46,663 bases of DNA from an uncultured Roseburia sp. (GCA_947627165.1 CANQUZ010000002.1:1-46663); one strand, 5' to 3'; counted from the first letter of the stretch, positions 9,601 through 17,748 are shown. Program-made: numbers and translations. Notes: a model not told the origin generated them from the sequence alone.

Positions 9601-9960
9601 TCTACGGTAAAAGGAAATACTTTATCTGGAAATCAGTCCAATACGGTCAAGACGCAGACGAAAAAAGTTGACACGGCGGCAGTGAAAATTTCTTCTGTGA
9701 AAAAGCTCCGTGGGAACAAGGTAAAAGTAACCTGGAAACGATCAAAAACCGTTCAGAATTATGTCCTTTATCAGGCTGCTTCCAAAAAAGGAAGCTTCAA
9801 AAAGGTAAAGGATGTAAAGGCGGGATCTTATCAGATCTCAGGGCTGAAGAAAGGAAAAATGTATTACTTTAAAGTGCAGGGATATCAGAAAGACGGAAAG
9901 ATTACCGTTTATACGGATGCTGGAAAAGAGCCTAATGGAGTAAAATCAATAAAACTGTAA
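6601..9960 (+). CDS. Secreted right-handed beta-helix protein with Glu-rich repeat stalk and C-terminal Fn3 domain
   Basis: A 1119-aa exported protein. The ATG at 6601 follows AAGGAGAGGGAAGT and opens a signal peptide (MKKRVAAILTACALAGNSIM, then Ala-rich, probable cleavage after AAA). Residues about 40-180 are very acidic with degenerate 12-14-residue repeats such as TEEVEPEEV. Residues about 185-1010 show dozens of short turns of the kind GNTVSG, NGIYVQ and IKNN, the hallmark of a parallel beta-helix (NosD/pectate-lyase-like repeats). The last 100 residues (VKVTWKRSKTVQNYVLY, YYFKVQGYQ) look like a fibronectin type III domain. No LPXTG or transmembrane anchor is seen. It could be a glycan-modifying enzyme, a polymer-binding scaffold or an adhesin; no catalytic residues can be assigned. 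Confidence 0.85.
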   Translation: MKKRVAAILTACALAGNSIMAAAAELPAAKSMEVSGQAEETVAAESIDSTELVLEAEEMETASPEKEEFPEETESTELFLATEEVETEEVITATEEVEPKEVIAATEEVEPEEVVAATEEMESEEVIAEPEKVEPEEVIAETEEVETEASAETKEPEGSSRTEEIGETDEEHGDLEEEHSFKQADSTAVTVSNAAEFLNAVKEAKQKATRENPYTITLAAGTYPLDTRLVISGNITLDLSKATIAYSNADQRKYAFYIGNASAQEENITVIGGTFQGGGIQLYNASNVSVSGCSIKNPVENGIYIQGNCSLAQLKEITVSGGEGGIYMNQSSVAGDIANCRISDVSGCGIRINNSNAAGIKDNHISGGSKANGIYVQGGSTLSGGIEKNSVSGCEISIYLNAATAGNIADNTVSGGVDSIYINGKSHVGTIKGNTVSGKKCGIFLGDSEAGSIENCTITAAEEYGIRLNGSKASAIKNNVILGGGTEGANGIYVQDSSKAAGGITNNEISGCGEGIYVTQSSLGAVTGNSIKDSKKYGMYFFTGTTINGNIEGNRIDAVGDTSKNTEYNEKTCGIQLYTATLKGEIKGNTVQNARGIGILVTGPTEKKAGSVVTGNIDGNTVTNCLGDGIGVYHASHCGEIINNQLDTIGGNHNGNEGDYGIIVDSMMKADTYSGRIAYNTVKNVTYAAIAIYSGPSASTSTIYQDTAHVKGNIEHNTVINSGTYTPPGNKWENVVKKGCLSGIYVDTHARVYGDICHNTVEKIGEHGIYIHLLSYVENIYNNHVSETKEAGIEIFNSTVFGNVYNNTIKNAGTNGIAGGDKGIVKGKVHNNTIQNAGECGIYLEESNFATISNNKITGAKKHGIYTRNKSRANNILSNKISFNNAKDGYGIGISEDCITKKIQKNTISGKGTYGIRVMCAKNNIEISSNTITTNNAAKQQYSPIYLKGNKSYTFTVKNNKVTGNKSNYGIRILEGKSTVMGNTVKKCTYPIYIVSNKYNSTVKGNTLSGNQSNTVKTQTKKVDTAAVKISSVKKLRGNKVKVTWKRSKTVQNYVLYQAASKKGSFKKVKDVKAGSYQISGLKKGKMYYFKVQGYQKDGKITVYTDAGKEPNGVKSIKL
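6830..7060. repeat. Degenerate GAA-rich tandem repeat encoding acidic stalk
   Basis: Units of about 42 bp (and sub-multiples) encoding variants of ATEEVEPEEV recur across this stretch. Such repeats can change copy number by slippage, so the stalk length may differ among strains. The antisense frame is open only because of this biased composition. Confidence 0.6.
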
Positions 9961-9998
9961 GCATTCTAAAATGCGTATCCCCAATCTTGGTATATGTT

Positions 9999-10035
9999 TC
10001 TTGCACTCTGCCTGAGAAATGGGCGGAGTGTAAGA
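9999..10035. other. Imperfect stem-loop downstream of the beta-helix gene
   Basis: CTTGCACTCTGCCT pairs imperfectly with GGGCGGAGTGTAAG across an 8-10 nt loop. It lacks a following T-run, so it is a weak terminator or an RNA processing/stability element. Confidence 0.3.
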
Positions 10036-10094
10036 ATCGACAGGAGATATAGTGAAAAATCACACTGATGTGCTGATTGTTTCAAGAATTTGTG

Positions 10095-10135
10095 CCGGAG
10101 CATTTTCGCGTCGTCCCGTCGCGAAAACGCTCCGG
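10095..10135. repeat. Palindromic element just upstream of the membrane glycosyltransferase gene
   Basis: Arms CCGGAGCATTTTCGCG and CGCGAAAACGCTCCGG (15 of 16 paired) flank a 9-nt loop, ending 13 nt before the ATG at 10149. A degenerate relative occupies the same place before rfbF (about 12670-12720). As RNA it would form a stable hairpin beside the ribosome binding site. Confidence 0.5.
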
Positions 10136-10148
10136 AATGGAGATTAGT

Positions 10149-12359
10149 ATGCTGAAAAAAATAAAAATAGGCTTGTCAGGCGCGGGGTGCATCTTTTGCG
10201 TGGCAGCCTATATCACAGGGATGACGCCCTATGGGAAGGTATCCGATATTCTGATGATATCCGCCCTGGCCTGTATCATTTTAGGGGATATTGTTTTTAT
10301 GGCGTTGCCGCCTAAAGAGAATGAAATAAGAAACAGAAAGCAGTTGTTTATGGTGCAGCTGCTTTTTGCCGTGTTGGCGGTATCCTACCTTTCTTACCAT
10401 AAAACGGACGTGCTAAAGCAGCCGGTTTCCCTTTTGGCGGCGGCGCTGTCTGTCGTTTGGCTGCTTTGCGGAGTCATCGGTTTGCTCCGGCTTCGCGCAG
10501 GCTCTTCTCCCAACAAAAAAGAAAACAGGAAAGAGAACTTGGCAATCGCTGCCCTCTGCGGCGTATTCCTTCTTTTTTCCTGGTCGGAAATCATAAGCAT
10601 TTCCCAGTGGGACAGCACTTTTTATATTAATAGCCTCAATCAGTTTGTGGAAGAGTACGATTTGACCTTTAAGACCCTCTTAAGCGGCAGTATGGGCGGG
10701 CATTTGTCCACGGGGTACTCCCTTTTGGCGAGGGCTTTCCATATGCTGTGCCCCCAGGGGAACATAGGCATAAAAATTTTAAACATCCTCCTGGGGTGGG
10801 GCGCTATCTTTTGCTTTTTCCGGATATTGCAGAAGGCGGGGATAGACTGCGGATTTGCCCTGTTGGGAACGCTTATGTTTGCAGTATCGCCCATGTTCTT
10901 AGGGATCATTGGGGTTATTTCGGTAGATTACGCCATGCTGGTTTATTTCTTGTTTTTTTTATACAGCTGGCAGTATGAAACCTCTGTCTTTATGGTGGTA
11001 TCGGGCCTTCTCTTTTTATTTACGAAGGAGACAGCCATCATCTTATACGTTTTCTTCTGGGCGGGCGTTTTTCTTTATCGGGCGTTTACTCTGGAAGGAA
11101 CCGCAAAAGCAGGACTGCGTAAGCTGTTGGGACTCCTTTCTAAAAAAGAGTGGGAAGCGGTCTGCATCCCGGCTGCGCTTTTCCTCGTGACGTTTGGGAT
11201 TTATGCCGGCGAAAACATAGGGTGGCCCGGAATCGTGACGGGAGGAAAACTTCCGGTGAAGTATTTGCTTGCGCTTTTCCTGCTTGCCGTGTTTCTTCTG
11301 GCTGCGGTAAAAGTGTGGATTGACGTATGGTTCTGGGTAAAAAGGCGCGGGCTCTCCCGGCGCACCGACCTGATATGCCGGACGGGGGTGCTATCGCTTC
11401 CCCTGTTGGCGGGAATGGCGGGGGCGTCACTGCTGTGGAAGGTAAAACCGTGGGTGGTAAAAAAACTGCTGATTCACGGGTCGAAGGATATTAACCGAAT
11501 CGGCATTGGAAAAGACCATATCGAAGCTATTTTAAAACAGGCATACATCCTGCATTTTTCCTGGATTTTGCTGATTGCCGCAGCGGCGGGGGCTATCTTT
11601 TTCATCAGGAGATGGAAGAACTACACGAAAAGGGAGCGGGAGCTTATCACAGCCGTTGCTTTTTCTGATATCGGACTGGTTTCCTTCACCATGTTCTATG
11701 TTACCTACCAAAATCCCCGCTATCTGCAGCTGCATTATGCATTTCTCATCCTCCTTGCGCTCCTGTTCTGGCATCCCATCCTGGAGGGGAAAGCAAGGCG
11801 GCAAAGGCTGATAGGAAATGGCGCGGCGGCGGTTCTTGCCGGCTTATTGCTGTGTGAAACCTATATGTATGCCGATCCTTTCACCAGGCTGGCATTTTAC
11901 AACCGCGACATTGGAAACGGGGTTTTATGCGCAGGAAGCAACGGCAAGGTCAGCGGCGTGTCTTCTTCTTACAGTGACAGATCGGTCAATAGCCGGGTCT
12001 ATGCGTATTATCTGAAAAATTTTGAAAAATTTTTGAAGGATATTGAGTATGATGGGAGCCAGATTCTTCTTTTCCCGGAGAAAAATGACTGGGTGGTATT
12101 GGGAAGAAAAAATATAGGGACGATGGATACAGAATTAAAATGTATCATATCCTATGAGGGAAGCATTGCCGATTCGGTGTTCCACCTGCAGAGCGAAGAG
12201 GAAATGGAAGCCTATAGGAATGGGGAGCGGGAAGTCTATTATGTGGATACGGGCGCGCTTCATTGCAAAATGGATCAATGGATGGAAGAACATTGTTCCG
12301 GGCAGGTCTACCAAACGTTTACCACAGGTTCCTGGAAAACGAAAATCTACAGGCTGTGA
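10149..12359 (+). CDS. Large multi-pass membrane protein, probable GT-C type glycosyltransferase
   Basis: A 736-aa protein from the ATG at 10149, which has TGGAG upstream; the track start at 10077 runs through the palindrome. It has roughly 12 hydrophobic segments and a hydrophilic C-terminal tail of about 150 residues (AGSNGKVSGVSSSYSDRS onward). SQWDSTFYI, after the first few helices, has an acidic residue where GT-C enzymes carry their catalytic Asp in the first external loop. The truncated protein at the window end has a similar YYWDSTIHW. By inference it transfers a sugar from a polyprenyl-phosphate donor to the polymer on the outer membrane face. No precise family can be named. Confidence 0.65.
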   Translation: MLKKIKIGLSGAGCIFCVAAYITGMTPYGKVSDILMISALACIILGDIVFMALPPKENEIRNRKQLFMVQLLFAVLAVSYLSYHKTDVLKQPVSLLAAALSVVWLLCGVIGLLRLRAGSSPNKKENRKENLAIAALCGVFLLFSWSEIISISQWDSTFYINSLNQFVEEYDLTFKTLLSGSMGGHLSTGYSLLARAFHMLCPQGNIGIKILNILLGWGAIFCFFRILQKAGIDCGFALLGTLMFAVSPMFLGIIGVISVDYAMLVYFLFFLYSWQYETSVFMVVSGLLFLFTKETAIILYVFFWAGVFLYRAFTLEGTAKAGLRKLLGLLSKKEWEAVCIPAALFLVTFGIYAGENIGWPGIVTGGKLPVKYLLALFLLAVFLLAAVKVWIDVWFWVKRRGLSRRTDLICRTGVLSLPLLAGMAGASLLWKVKPWVVKKLLIHGSKDINRIGIGKDHIEAILKQAYILHFSWILLIAAAAGAIFFIRRWKNYTKRERELITAVAFSDIGLVSFTMFYVTYQNPRYLQLHYAFLILLALLFWHPILEGKARRQRLIGNGAAAVLAGLLLCETYMYADPFTRLAFYNRDIGNGVLCAGSNGKVSGVSSSYSDRSVNSRVYAYYLKNFEKFLKDIEYDGSQILLFPEKNDWVVLGRKNIGTMDTELKCIISYEGSIADSVFHLQSEEEMEAYRNGEREVYYVDTGALHCKMDQWMEEHCSGQVYQTFTTGSWKTKIYRL

Positions 12360-12427
12360 GCCGGGGGCTGATTCGGAGAAATCCGCCTGCAAGGACGGGC
12401 TTTCACGCTTGTCGGGGCACGCGACTG

Positions 12428-12528
12428 GCGAATGTGTAACAGTTCAGCCATAAGCAGTCTCGTATGCTCATTCATGCAAGCATGATTCGCCTACGAGGCT
12501 GCTTATGGCTGAACTGTTACGCGAATGT
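12428..12528. mobile_element. MITE-like element, copy 2 (85 bp) with 8-bp target duplication
   Basis: The element spans 12436-12520, from GTAACAGTTCAGCC to GGCTGAACTGTTAC. It is almost a single long hairpin (ATAAGCAG...CTGCTTAT). Identical 8-bp direct repeats GCGAATGT flank it (12428-12435 and 12521-12528), the signature of a transposition event. It is a shorter form that lacks the right-hand arm present in copies 1, 3 and 4. Confidence 0.85.
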
Positions 12529-12549
12529 CCGGAATCGCGCGGTTTCAGA

Positions 12550-12578
12550 TTTACTTTATAGGGCAGATAGGCTATAAT
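12550..12578 (+). promoter_or_regulatory. Candidate promoter for the CDP-sugar operon
   Basis: TTTACT at 12550-12555, a 17-nt spacer and a consensus TATAAT at 12573-12578. It lies between the MITE copy and rfbF, about 150 nt upstream of the start codon. The 5' leader contains the degenerate palindrome related to the one at 10095. Confidence 0.55.
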
Positions 12579-12727
12579 GAAGCCAAAATGCGAAATGAGA
12601 CGTTTGCCGACACAACGGCTATTTGCTTGGCTGTTTGCACCAGAGAGAGCAGAGAGCCTTGGTGGGAAATCGCATTTGCGAACTTCCCGTTGCCCTGTCG
12701 CGCAAACACTCCAGAACGGGGGATAAA

Positions 12728-13470
12728 ATGAAAGTTGTAATTTTAGCGGGCGGCTATGGGACTCGGATCAGCGAAGAGAGCCATCTGAAACCAAAGCCCA
12801 TGATAGAAATCGGGGAAAAACCAATTCTTTGGCACATTATGAAGGAATATTCCCATTACGGCATCAATGAATTTATCATCTGCTGCGGATATAAACAGCA
12901 CGTTATCAAAGAGTGGTTTGCGGACTATTACCTCCACAACAGCGACGTGACCTTTGACTTCTCGGCGGATAACCGGATGACCGTCCACAATAATGTGGCG
13001 GAGCCGTGGAAAGTGACCTTAGTGGACACCGGACTTGACACGATGACCGGCGGGCGGATCAAGCGGGTAAAACGCTATGTCGGGGACGAAACCTTTATGA
13101 TGACCTATGGGGATGTGGTATCGGATATCAATATGAAGGAGCTTCTGGCATTCCAGTATCCTTAGAGCAGCGTTTCGGGGTGCTTGACATTGCGGAGGAT
13201 GACAGCGTCATTTCTTTCCGGGAAAAGCATAAGGCCGACGGCAACCGGATTAATGTGGGATATATGGTGTTAGAGCCGGAGATTTTTGACTATATTGAGG
13301 GAGATCATACCGTGTTTGAGAAAGAACCCTTAGAGCGTCTTGCGGCGGAGAGGCAGATCGCGGCATACAAATATGACGGCTTCTGGCAGTGCATGGACAC
13401 AAAGCGGGAGATGGACAAGCTCAACGAGATGTGGGCGGCGGGCAGAGCCCCCTGGAAAGTATGGGATTAG
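12728..13470 (+). pseudogene. rfbF: Glucose-1-phosphate cytidylyltransferase, disrupted by a small internal deletion
   Basis: RfbF makes CDP-glucose from glucose-1-phosphate and CTP, the first step to CDP-3,6-dideoxyhexoses. The start at 12728 follows GGGGGATA. Family motifs are clear: [47 protein letters not shown] and MTGGR. The first frame stops at 13163-13165 after ELLAFQYP. The other half resumes in a second frame (EQRFGVLDI, EPLERL, GFWQCMDT) to 13470. About 11-12 residues expected between the halves (the HGKxATxTA segment) are absent. A loss of roughly 34 nt would restore a protein of about 258 aa, the normal length. It is either a pseudogene or an assembly error. Confidence 0.85.
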
Positions 13471-13481
13471 GAGAGGAAACG

Positions 13482-14816
13482 ATGTTTGAAAATATGACAA
13501 AAGAACAGGCGGAAGCGGAGATTTTGGAGAGCGTCCGGGAATATTGCGATAGATTTCACACAAAAAAAGAATATTGCGAGGGGGACAGGATTCCCTATGC
13601 CTCCAGGGTTTACGACCATGAGGAAATGACCAATCTGGTGGACAGCGCTTTAGAGTTCTGGCTGACTGCGGGACGCTATACCGACCAGTTTGAGCGGGAA
13701 TTTGCGCAGTATTTAAACATAAAGTACTGCTCTTTGGTAAATTCCGGTTCCTCCGCCAACCTGCTTGCCTTTATGGCGCTGACTTCTCCGCTGCTTGGAG
13801 AACGCCAGATAAAAAGAGGGGATGAGGTGATTACCGTGGCGGCGGGGTTTCCCACCACCGTGGCGCCGATGATACAGTATGGCGCGGTGCCGGTGTTTGT
13901 GGATATCACCATTCCGGAGTACAATATCGATGTGACGAAGTTAAACGATGCGCTTTCCGATAAGACCAAGGCGGTCATGATTGCCCACACGCTGGGCAAT
14001 CCCTTTGATTTAAAAGCCGTAAAAGCGTTTTGCGAGACAAATCATCTGTGGCTGGTGGAGGACAACTGTGATGCGCTGGGGAGCACTTATGAACTCAATG
14101 GAGAGACAAAGCTGACCGGCACCATAGGGGATATCGGAACCTCCAGCTTTTATCCCCCGCATCATATGACCATGGGAGAGGGCGGAGCGGTTTATACGGA
14201 CTCACCCCTTCTGCATAAAATTATCCGTTCCTTTCGGGACTGGGGAAGAGACTGCGTCTGCCCTTCCGGCAGGGACAACCTCTGCGGTCATCGGTTTGAC
14301 AGGCAGTACGGGGAATTGCCCTTAGGCTACGACCACAAATATGTGTATTCCCATTTCGGCTATAATTTAAAGACGACGGATATGCAGGCGGCGGTAGGAT
14401 GCGCGCAGCTGAAAAAATTTCCTTCTTTTGTGGAACGCCGGATTCACAATTTCAACCGCCTGAGCGCGGCGCTTGCGCCGGTCTCCGACAAATTCATACT
14501 GCCGAAAGCAGCGGAACACGCGAATCCCAGCTGGTTCGGCTTCCTTCTCACCTGCAAAGAAGGCGTGGACAGAAATCAAGTAGTGTCCTATCTTGAGAAG
14601 AAGGGCATTCAGACGAGAATGTTATTTGCCGGGAATCTAACCAAACATCCCTGCTTTGACGAAATGCGGAAAACGGGGAACGGTTACCGGGTAGTGGGAG
14701 ACTTAACGGTGACGGATACCATCATGGAGCGCTCTTTCTGGGTAGGCGTCTATCCGGGAATGACTGATGAAATGGTGGACTATATGGCGAAAACAATCAT
14801 CGAATCGGTACAGTAG
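13482..14816 (+). CDS. rfbH: CDP-4-keto-6-deoxy-D-glucose 3-dehydrase (E1)
   Basis: A 444-aa PMP- and [2Fe-2S]-dependent dehydrase that removes the C3 hydroxyl of CDP-4-keto-6-deoxyglucose. The usual PLP lysine is replaced by histidine in PPHHMTMGEGG, diagnostic of E1. The iron-sulfur ligands are visible as VEDNC and, about 58 residues on, DCVCPSGRDNLC (C-x-C-x7-C). The ATG at 13482 follows AGGAGAGGAAACG. E1 needs a partner reductase (E3, RfbI/AscD-like), and none is encoded in this window, so that electron donor must come from elsewhere. It follows rfbF after 11 bp. Confidence 0.92.
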   Translation: MFENMTKEQAEAEILESVREYCDRFHTKKEYCEGDRIPYASRVYDHEEMTNLVDSALEFWLTAGRYTDQFEREFAQYLNIKYCSLVNSGSSANLLAFMALTSPLLGERQIKRGDEVITVAAGFPTTVAPMIQYGAVPVFVDITIPEYNIDVTKLNDALSDKTKAVMIAHTLGNPFDLKAVKAFCETNHLWLVEDNCDALGSTYELNGETKLTGTIGDIGTSSFYPPHHMTMGEGGAVYTDSPLLHKIIRSFRDWGRDCVCPSGRDNLCGHRFDRQYGELPLGYDHKYVYSHFGYNLKTTDMQAAVGCAQLKKFPSFVERRIHNFNRLSAALAPVSDKFILPKAAEHANPSWFGFLLTCKEGVDRNQVVSYLEKKGIQTRMLFAGNLTKHPCFDEMRKTGNGYRVVGDLTVTDTIMERSFWVGVYPGMTDEMVDYMAKTIIESVQ

Positions 14817-14827
14817 AGGGGTAGCTT

Positions 14828-16657
14828 ATGAGAATCAGAGTGGCGGATTATATCGCGGATGTATTGGTGGAACATGGAATCAGTCATGTGTTTACCGTGA
14901 CCGGCGGCGGCGCGATGCACTTAAATGATGGACTGGGGCACAAAGAGGGGCTTACCTGTATTTATAACCATCATGAGCAGGCGTGCGCCATTGCGGCGGA
15001 AAGTTATGCAAGAATAGAAAACCGGATGGCGGCAGTCTGCGTTACCACAGGTCCGGGGGGCACCAACGCCATTACCGGAGTGTTAGGGGGATGGCTGGAT
15101 TCCATACCGATGCTGGTGCTTTCGGGACAGGTGCGGTATGATACCACAGCCAGAAGCACCGGACTCAACATTCGCGCTTACGGAGATCAGGAATTTGACA
15201 TTGTCAAGATGGTATCCTGTATCACAAAGTATGCCGAAATGGTGACAGATCCGGCGGAAATCCGTTACTGCTTGGAGAAAGCCATCTCTCTGGCGAAATC
15301 GGGCAGGCCTGGGCCGGCGTGGTTAGATATCCCGCTAAATGTACAGGGCGCCTATATCGAAACGGAAATGCTAAGGGGCTATGATGGAGAAGAAGAGACA
15401 GACAAAATCCCGCCGAACGTATCCGATGAAACGGCAAAGGAAATCATAGCCAGAGTCAGGAACGCCGGACGTCCCGTATTAAACGCCGGAAATGGAATCC
15501 GCATTGCGGGTGCGGCGGAATTGTTTCTGAGAGTAGTGGAAAAACTAAATATTCCCGTAGTGACCGGATGGAACAGTATCGATCTTATCTATGACAGCCA
15601 TCCGCTTTATACAGGCAGGGCAGGAATTATGGGGGACCGCGCAGGAAACTGGGCGGTTCAAAACAGTGATTTGCTCCTTTCCATTGGAAGCCGCTTAAGC
15701 ATCCGTCAGGTGGGATACCAGTATCAGAGCTGGGCGAGGGAAGCCTACACGATAATTGAGGATGTGGACAGGGAAGAGTTAAAAAAACCCGACCTTCATG
15801 TGGATATGCCTGTCTGGGCGGACGCTAAAGACCTTCTGGAAGCCTTAGACCGCAATCTGCCGGAACAAGAAACCAGAAGCAGCCAGGAGGAATGGATTGC
15901 CCGCTGCCAGCGTTGGAAACGGGAATATCCGGTGGTGCTAGAACGGCATAAGAACCAGAAAGGACTGGTAAACGTCTATGCTTTCATTGGGGCATTAAGC
16001 GGGATGCTTCCGGAACATCAGATTACCGTAGTGGGAAATGGTTCGGCGTGCGTGGTGGGAAGCCATGGCTATGAAATCAAGCCGGGACAGCGGTTTATCA
16101 TCAATTCCGCCGTAGCCTCCATGGGATATGATCTGCCCGCCGCCATCGGCGCCTGCATTGCCGCAGGCAAGCGGGAGGTTATCTGTATTTCCGGAGACGG
16201 CAGCATTCAGATGAATTTACAGGAACTTCAGACCATCATCCATCACAGGCTGCCCATCAAATTGTTTGTGATTAATAACGGAGGCTATCATTCGATCCGC
16301 CAGACCCAGAAAAATTTCTTTCAGGGGCCTCTCGTGGGAATCGGGGCGGACAGCGGGGATTTAAGCTTCCCCTCCCTGGAAAAATTATCCTATGCCTATG
16401 GCTATCCGTATCAGAGAATCGAACGGAACGAAGATTTGTTCCAGATAAAAGAGACATTGGAGAAAGAGGGACCTTGCATCTGTGAGATCATGGCAGATAT
16501 CGAACAGAAATTTGAGCCGAAATGCGCCAGCAGACGCTTAGAGGACGGAACCATGGTATCTGCTCCGCTGGAAGACCTGGCGCCGTTTCTGTCGCGGGAG
16601 GAATTGCAGGAACAGATGATGATCCCTCTCTGGGAGGAAAGGAGCGCGAAAGAATGA
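14828..16657 (+). CDS. ThDP-dependent acetolactate-synthase-like enzyme, probable YerE-type CDP-sugar acyl transferase
   Basis: A 609-aa protein with the three-domain layout of thiamine-diphosphate enzymes. The activating Glu is in HHEQACAIAAESYAR (about residue 50); TTGPGGTNAITGV follows; the ThDP/metal motif GDGSIQMNLQELQT is near residue 457. Placed between rfbH and rfbG, it is unlikely to serve branched amino-acid synthesis. The established precedent is YerE of Yersinia pseudotuberculosis, which adds a two-carbon unit from pyruvate to C4 of a CDP-3,6-dideoxy-4-hexulose on the way to CDP-yersiniose. The exact sugar here is inference. Its stop overlaps the rfbG start (ATGA). Confidence 0.8.
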   Translation: MRIRVADYIADVLVEHGISHVFTVTGGGAMHLNDGLGHKEGLTCIYNHHEQACAIAAESYARIENRMAAVCVTTGPGGTNAITGVLGGWLDSIPMLVLSGQVRYDTTARSTGLNIRAYGDQEFDIVKMVSCITKYAEMVTDPAEIRYCLEKAISLAKSGRPGPAWLDIPLNVQGAYIETEMLRGYDGEEETDKIPPNVSDETAKEIIARVRNAGRPVLNAGNGIRIAGAAELFLRVVEKLNIPVVTGWNSIDLIYDSHPLYTGRAGIMGDRAGNWAVQNSDLLLSIGSRLSIRQVGYQYQSWAREAYTIIEDVDREELKKPDLHVDMPVWADAKDLLEALDRNLPEQETRSSQEEWIARCQRWKREYPVVLERHKNQKGLVNVYAFIGALSGMLPEHQITVVGNGSACVVGSHGYEIKPGQRFIINSAVASMGYDLPAAIGACIAAGKREVICISGDGSIQMNLQELQTIIHHRLPIKLFVINNGGYHSIRQTQKNFFQGPLVGIGADSGDLSFPSLEKLSYAYGYPYQRIERNEDLFQIKETLEKEGPCICEIMADIEQKFEPKCASRRLEDGTMVSAPLEDLAPFLSREELQEQMMIPLWEERSAKE

Positions 16658-17748
16658 CAGATTGGGACTTTTACCGGGGAAAACGGATTTTTCTCACAGG
16701 CCATACCGGATTTAAAGGAAGCTGGATGAGCAGGCTGCTTTTAGAGCTGGGAGCCGAGGTGACAGGGTATGCCCTAGAGCCGCCCACGGAGCCGTCTATG
16801 TTCCGCCTCTGCGGGCTGGAGAAAGAAATGAACTCCATCACGGGGGATATCCGGGATTTGGAAAGCCTGACAAAGGCAGTTAAGGAAACCAAACCGGAAC
16901 TGCTTGTCCACATGGCGGCACAGCCTCTGGTGAGGGAGAGCTATCGGAATCCGGTCTATACCTTTGACGTCAACGTCATGGGCACCGTCCATGTGCTGGA
17001 ATGCGTCAGAACCAATGAGAGTATCCGCTCCTTTTTGAATGTCACCACAGACAAGGTATATGAGAACCGTGAGTGGGAGTGGGGCTATCGGGAGAATGAG
17101 CGGTTAAACGGATATGACCCCTACTCAAATTCCAAATCCTGTTCCGAATTAGTGACAGCCTCCTACCGAAACTCTTTTTTTGGGGCGGAGAGAGAGAGGA
17201 GCATCCCCGTCACGACGGCAAGGGCAGGAAACGTGATTGGCGGAGGGGACTTTGCGGCAGACCGGATTGTGCCGGACTGTTTTCGGGCTGCGGCGGCAGG
17301 GCAAAAGATACAAGTGCGGAATCCCAACTCGATTCGCCCCTATCAGCACGTATTAGAGCCCGTCGCCGCCTATTTGATGATTTTGCAGAAGCAGTATGAA
17401 AATCCCGGACTGGCAGGAAGCTATAATGTGGGGCCGGAGGAAAAGGACTGCTGGAACACCGGCCGCCTGGCAGAAGAATTTTGCAACGATTACAGGCTGT
17501 ATACCGGAAAGGACTTACAGTGGGAAAGCGTGCAGAAAGATGGGCCTCATGAGGCGGATTACCTCAAATTAGACTGTTCCAGGTTAAAACAGACCTTTGG
17601 GTGGAGACCCTGCTGGGACGTGGGAGAGGCGTTGAAAAAAACGGTGGAATGGTACGCCTGTTACCAGTCTGGCGGAGACGTCAATGCCTGCACCGTCAGG
17701 CAGATAACGGAATTTTTAAATGTTTGGAAACAACAGGAAGCGAAATGA
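16654..17748 (+). CDS. rfbG: CDP-glucose 4,6-dehydratase
   Basis: A 364-aa SDR-family enzyme that converts CDP-glucose to CDP-4-keto-6-deoxyglucose using bound NAD. It has the N-terminal motif LTGHTGFKGSWMSRLL (TGxxGxxG), VTTDKVYENREWEWGY and catalytic YSNSK. The start (ATG 16654) overlaps the preceding stop by four bases. It supplies the substrate of the RfbH-type dehydrase encoded upstream. It appears intact, although its own CDP-glucose source (rfbF) is broken here. Confidence 0.92.
   Translation: MTDWDFYRGKRIFLTGHTGFKGSWMSRLLLELGAEVTGYALEPPTEPSMFRLCGLEKEMNSITGDIRDLESLTKAVKETKPELLVHMAAQPLVRESYRNPVYTFDVNVMGTVHVLECVRTNESIRSFLNVTTDKVYENREWEWGYRENERLNGYDPYSNSKSCSELVTASYRNSFFGAERERSIPVTTARAGNVIGGGDFAADRIVPDCFRAAAAGQKIQVRNPNSIRPYQHVLEPVAAYLMILQKQYENPGLAGSYNVGPEEKDCWNTGRLAEEFCNDYRLYTGKDLQWESVQKDGPHEADYLKLDCSRLKQTFGWRPCWDVGEALKKTVEWYACYQSGGDVNACTVRQITEFLNVWKQQEAK

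Noticed and set aside
13140-13185. Programmed ribosomal frameshift in rfbF
   Set aside because: No slippery heptamer or downstream structure is seen, and about 11 conserved residues are missing at the junction, so a deletion explains the data better.
14828-16657. Housekeeping acetolactate synthase large subunit (ilvB)
   Set aside because: No ilvN/ilvC/leu genes adjoin it; it is translationally linked with rfbG and follows rfbH, so a sugar-pathway role is favoured.
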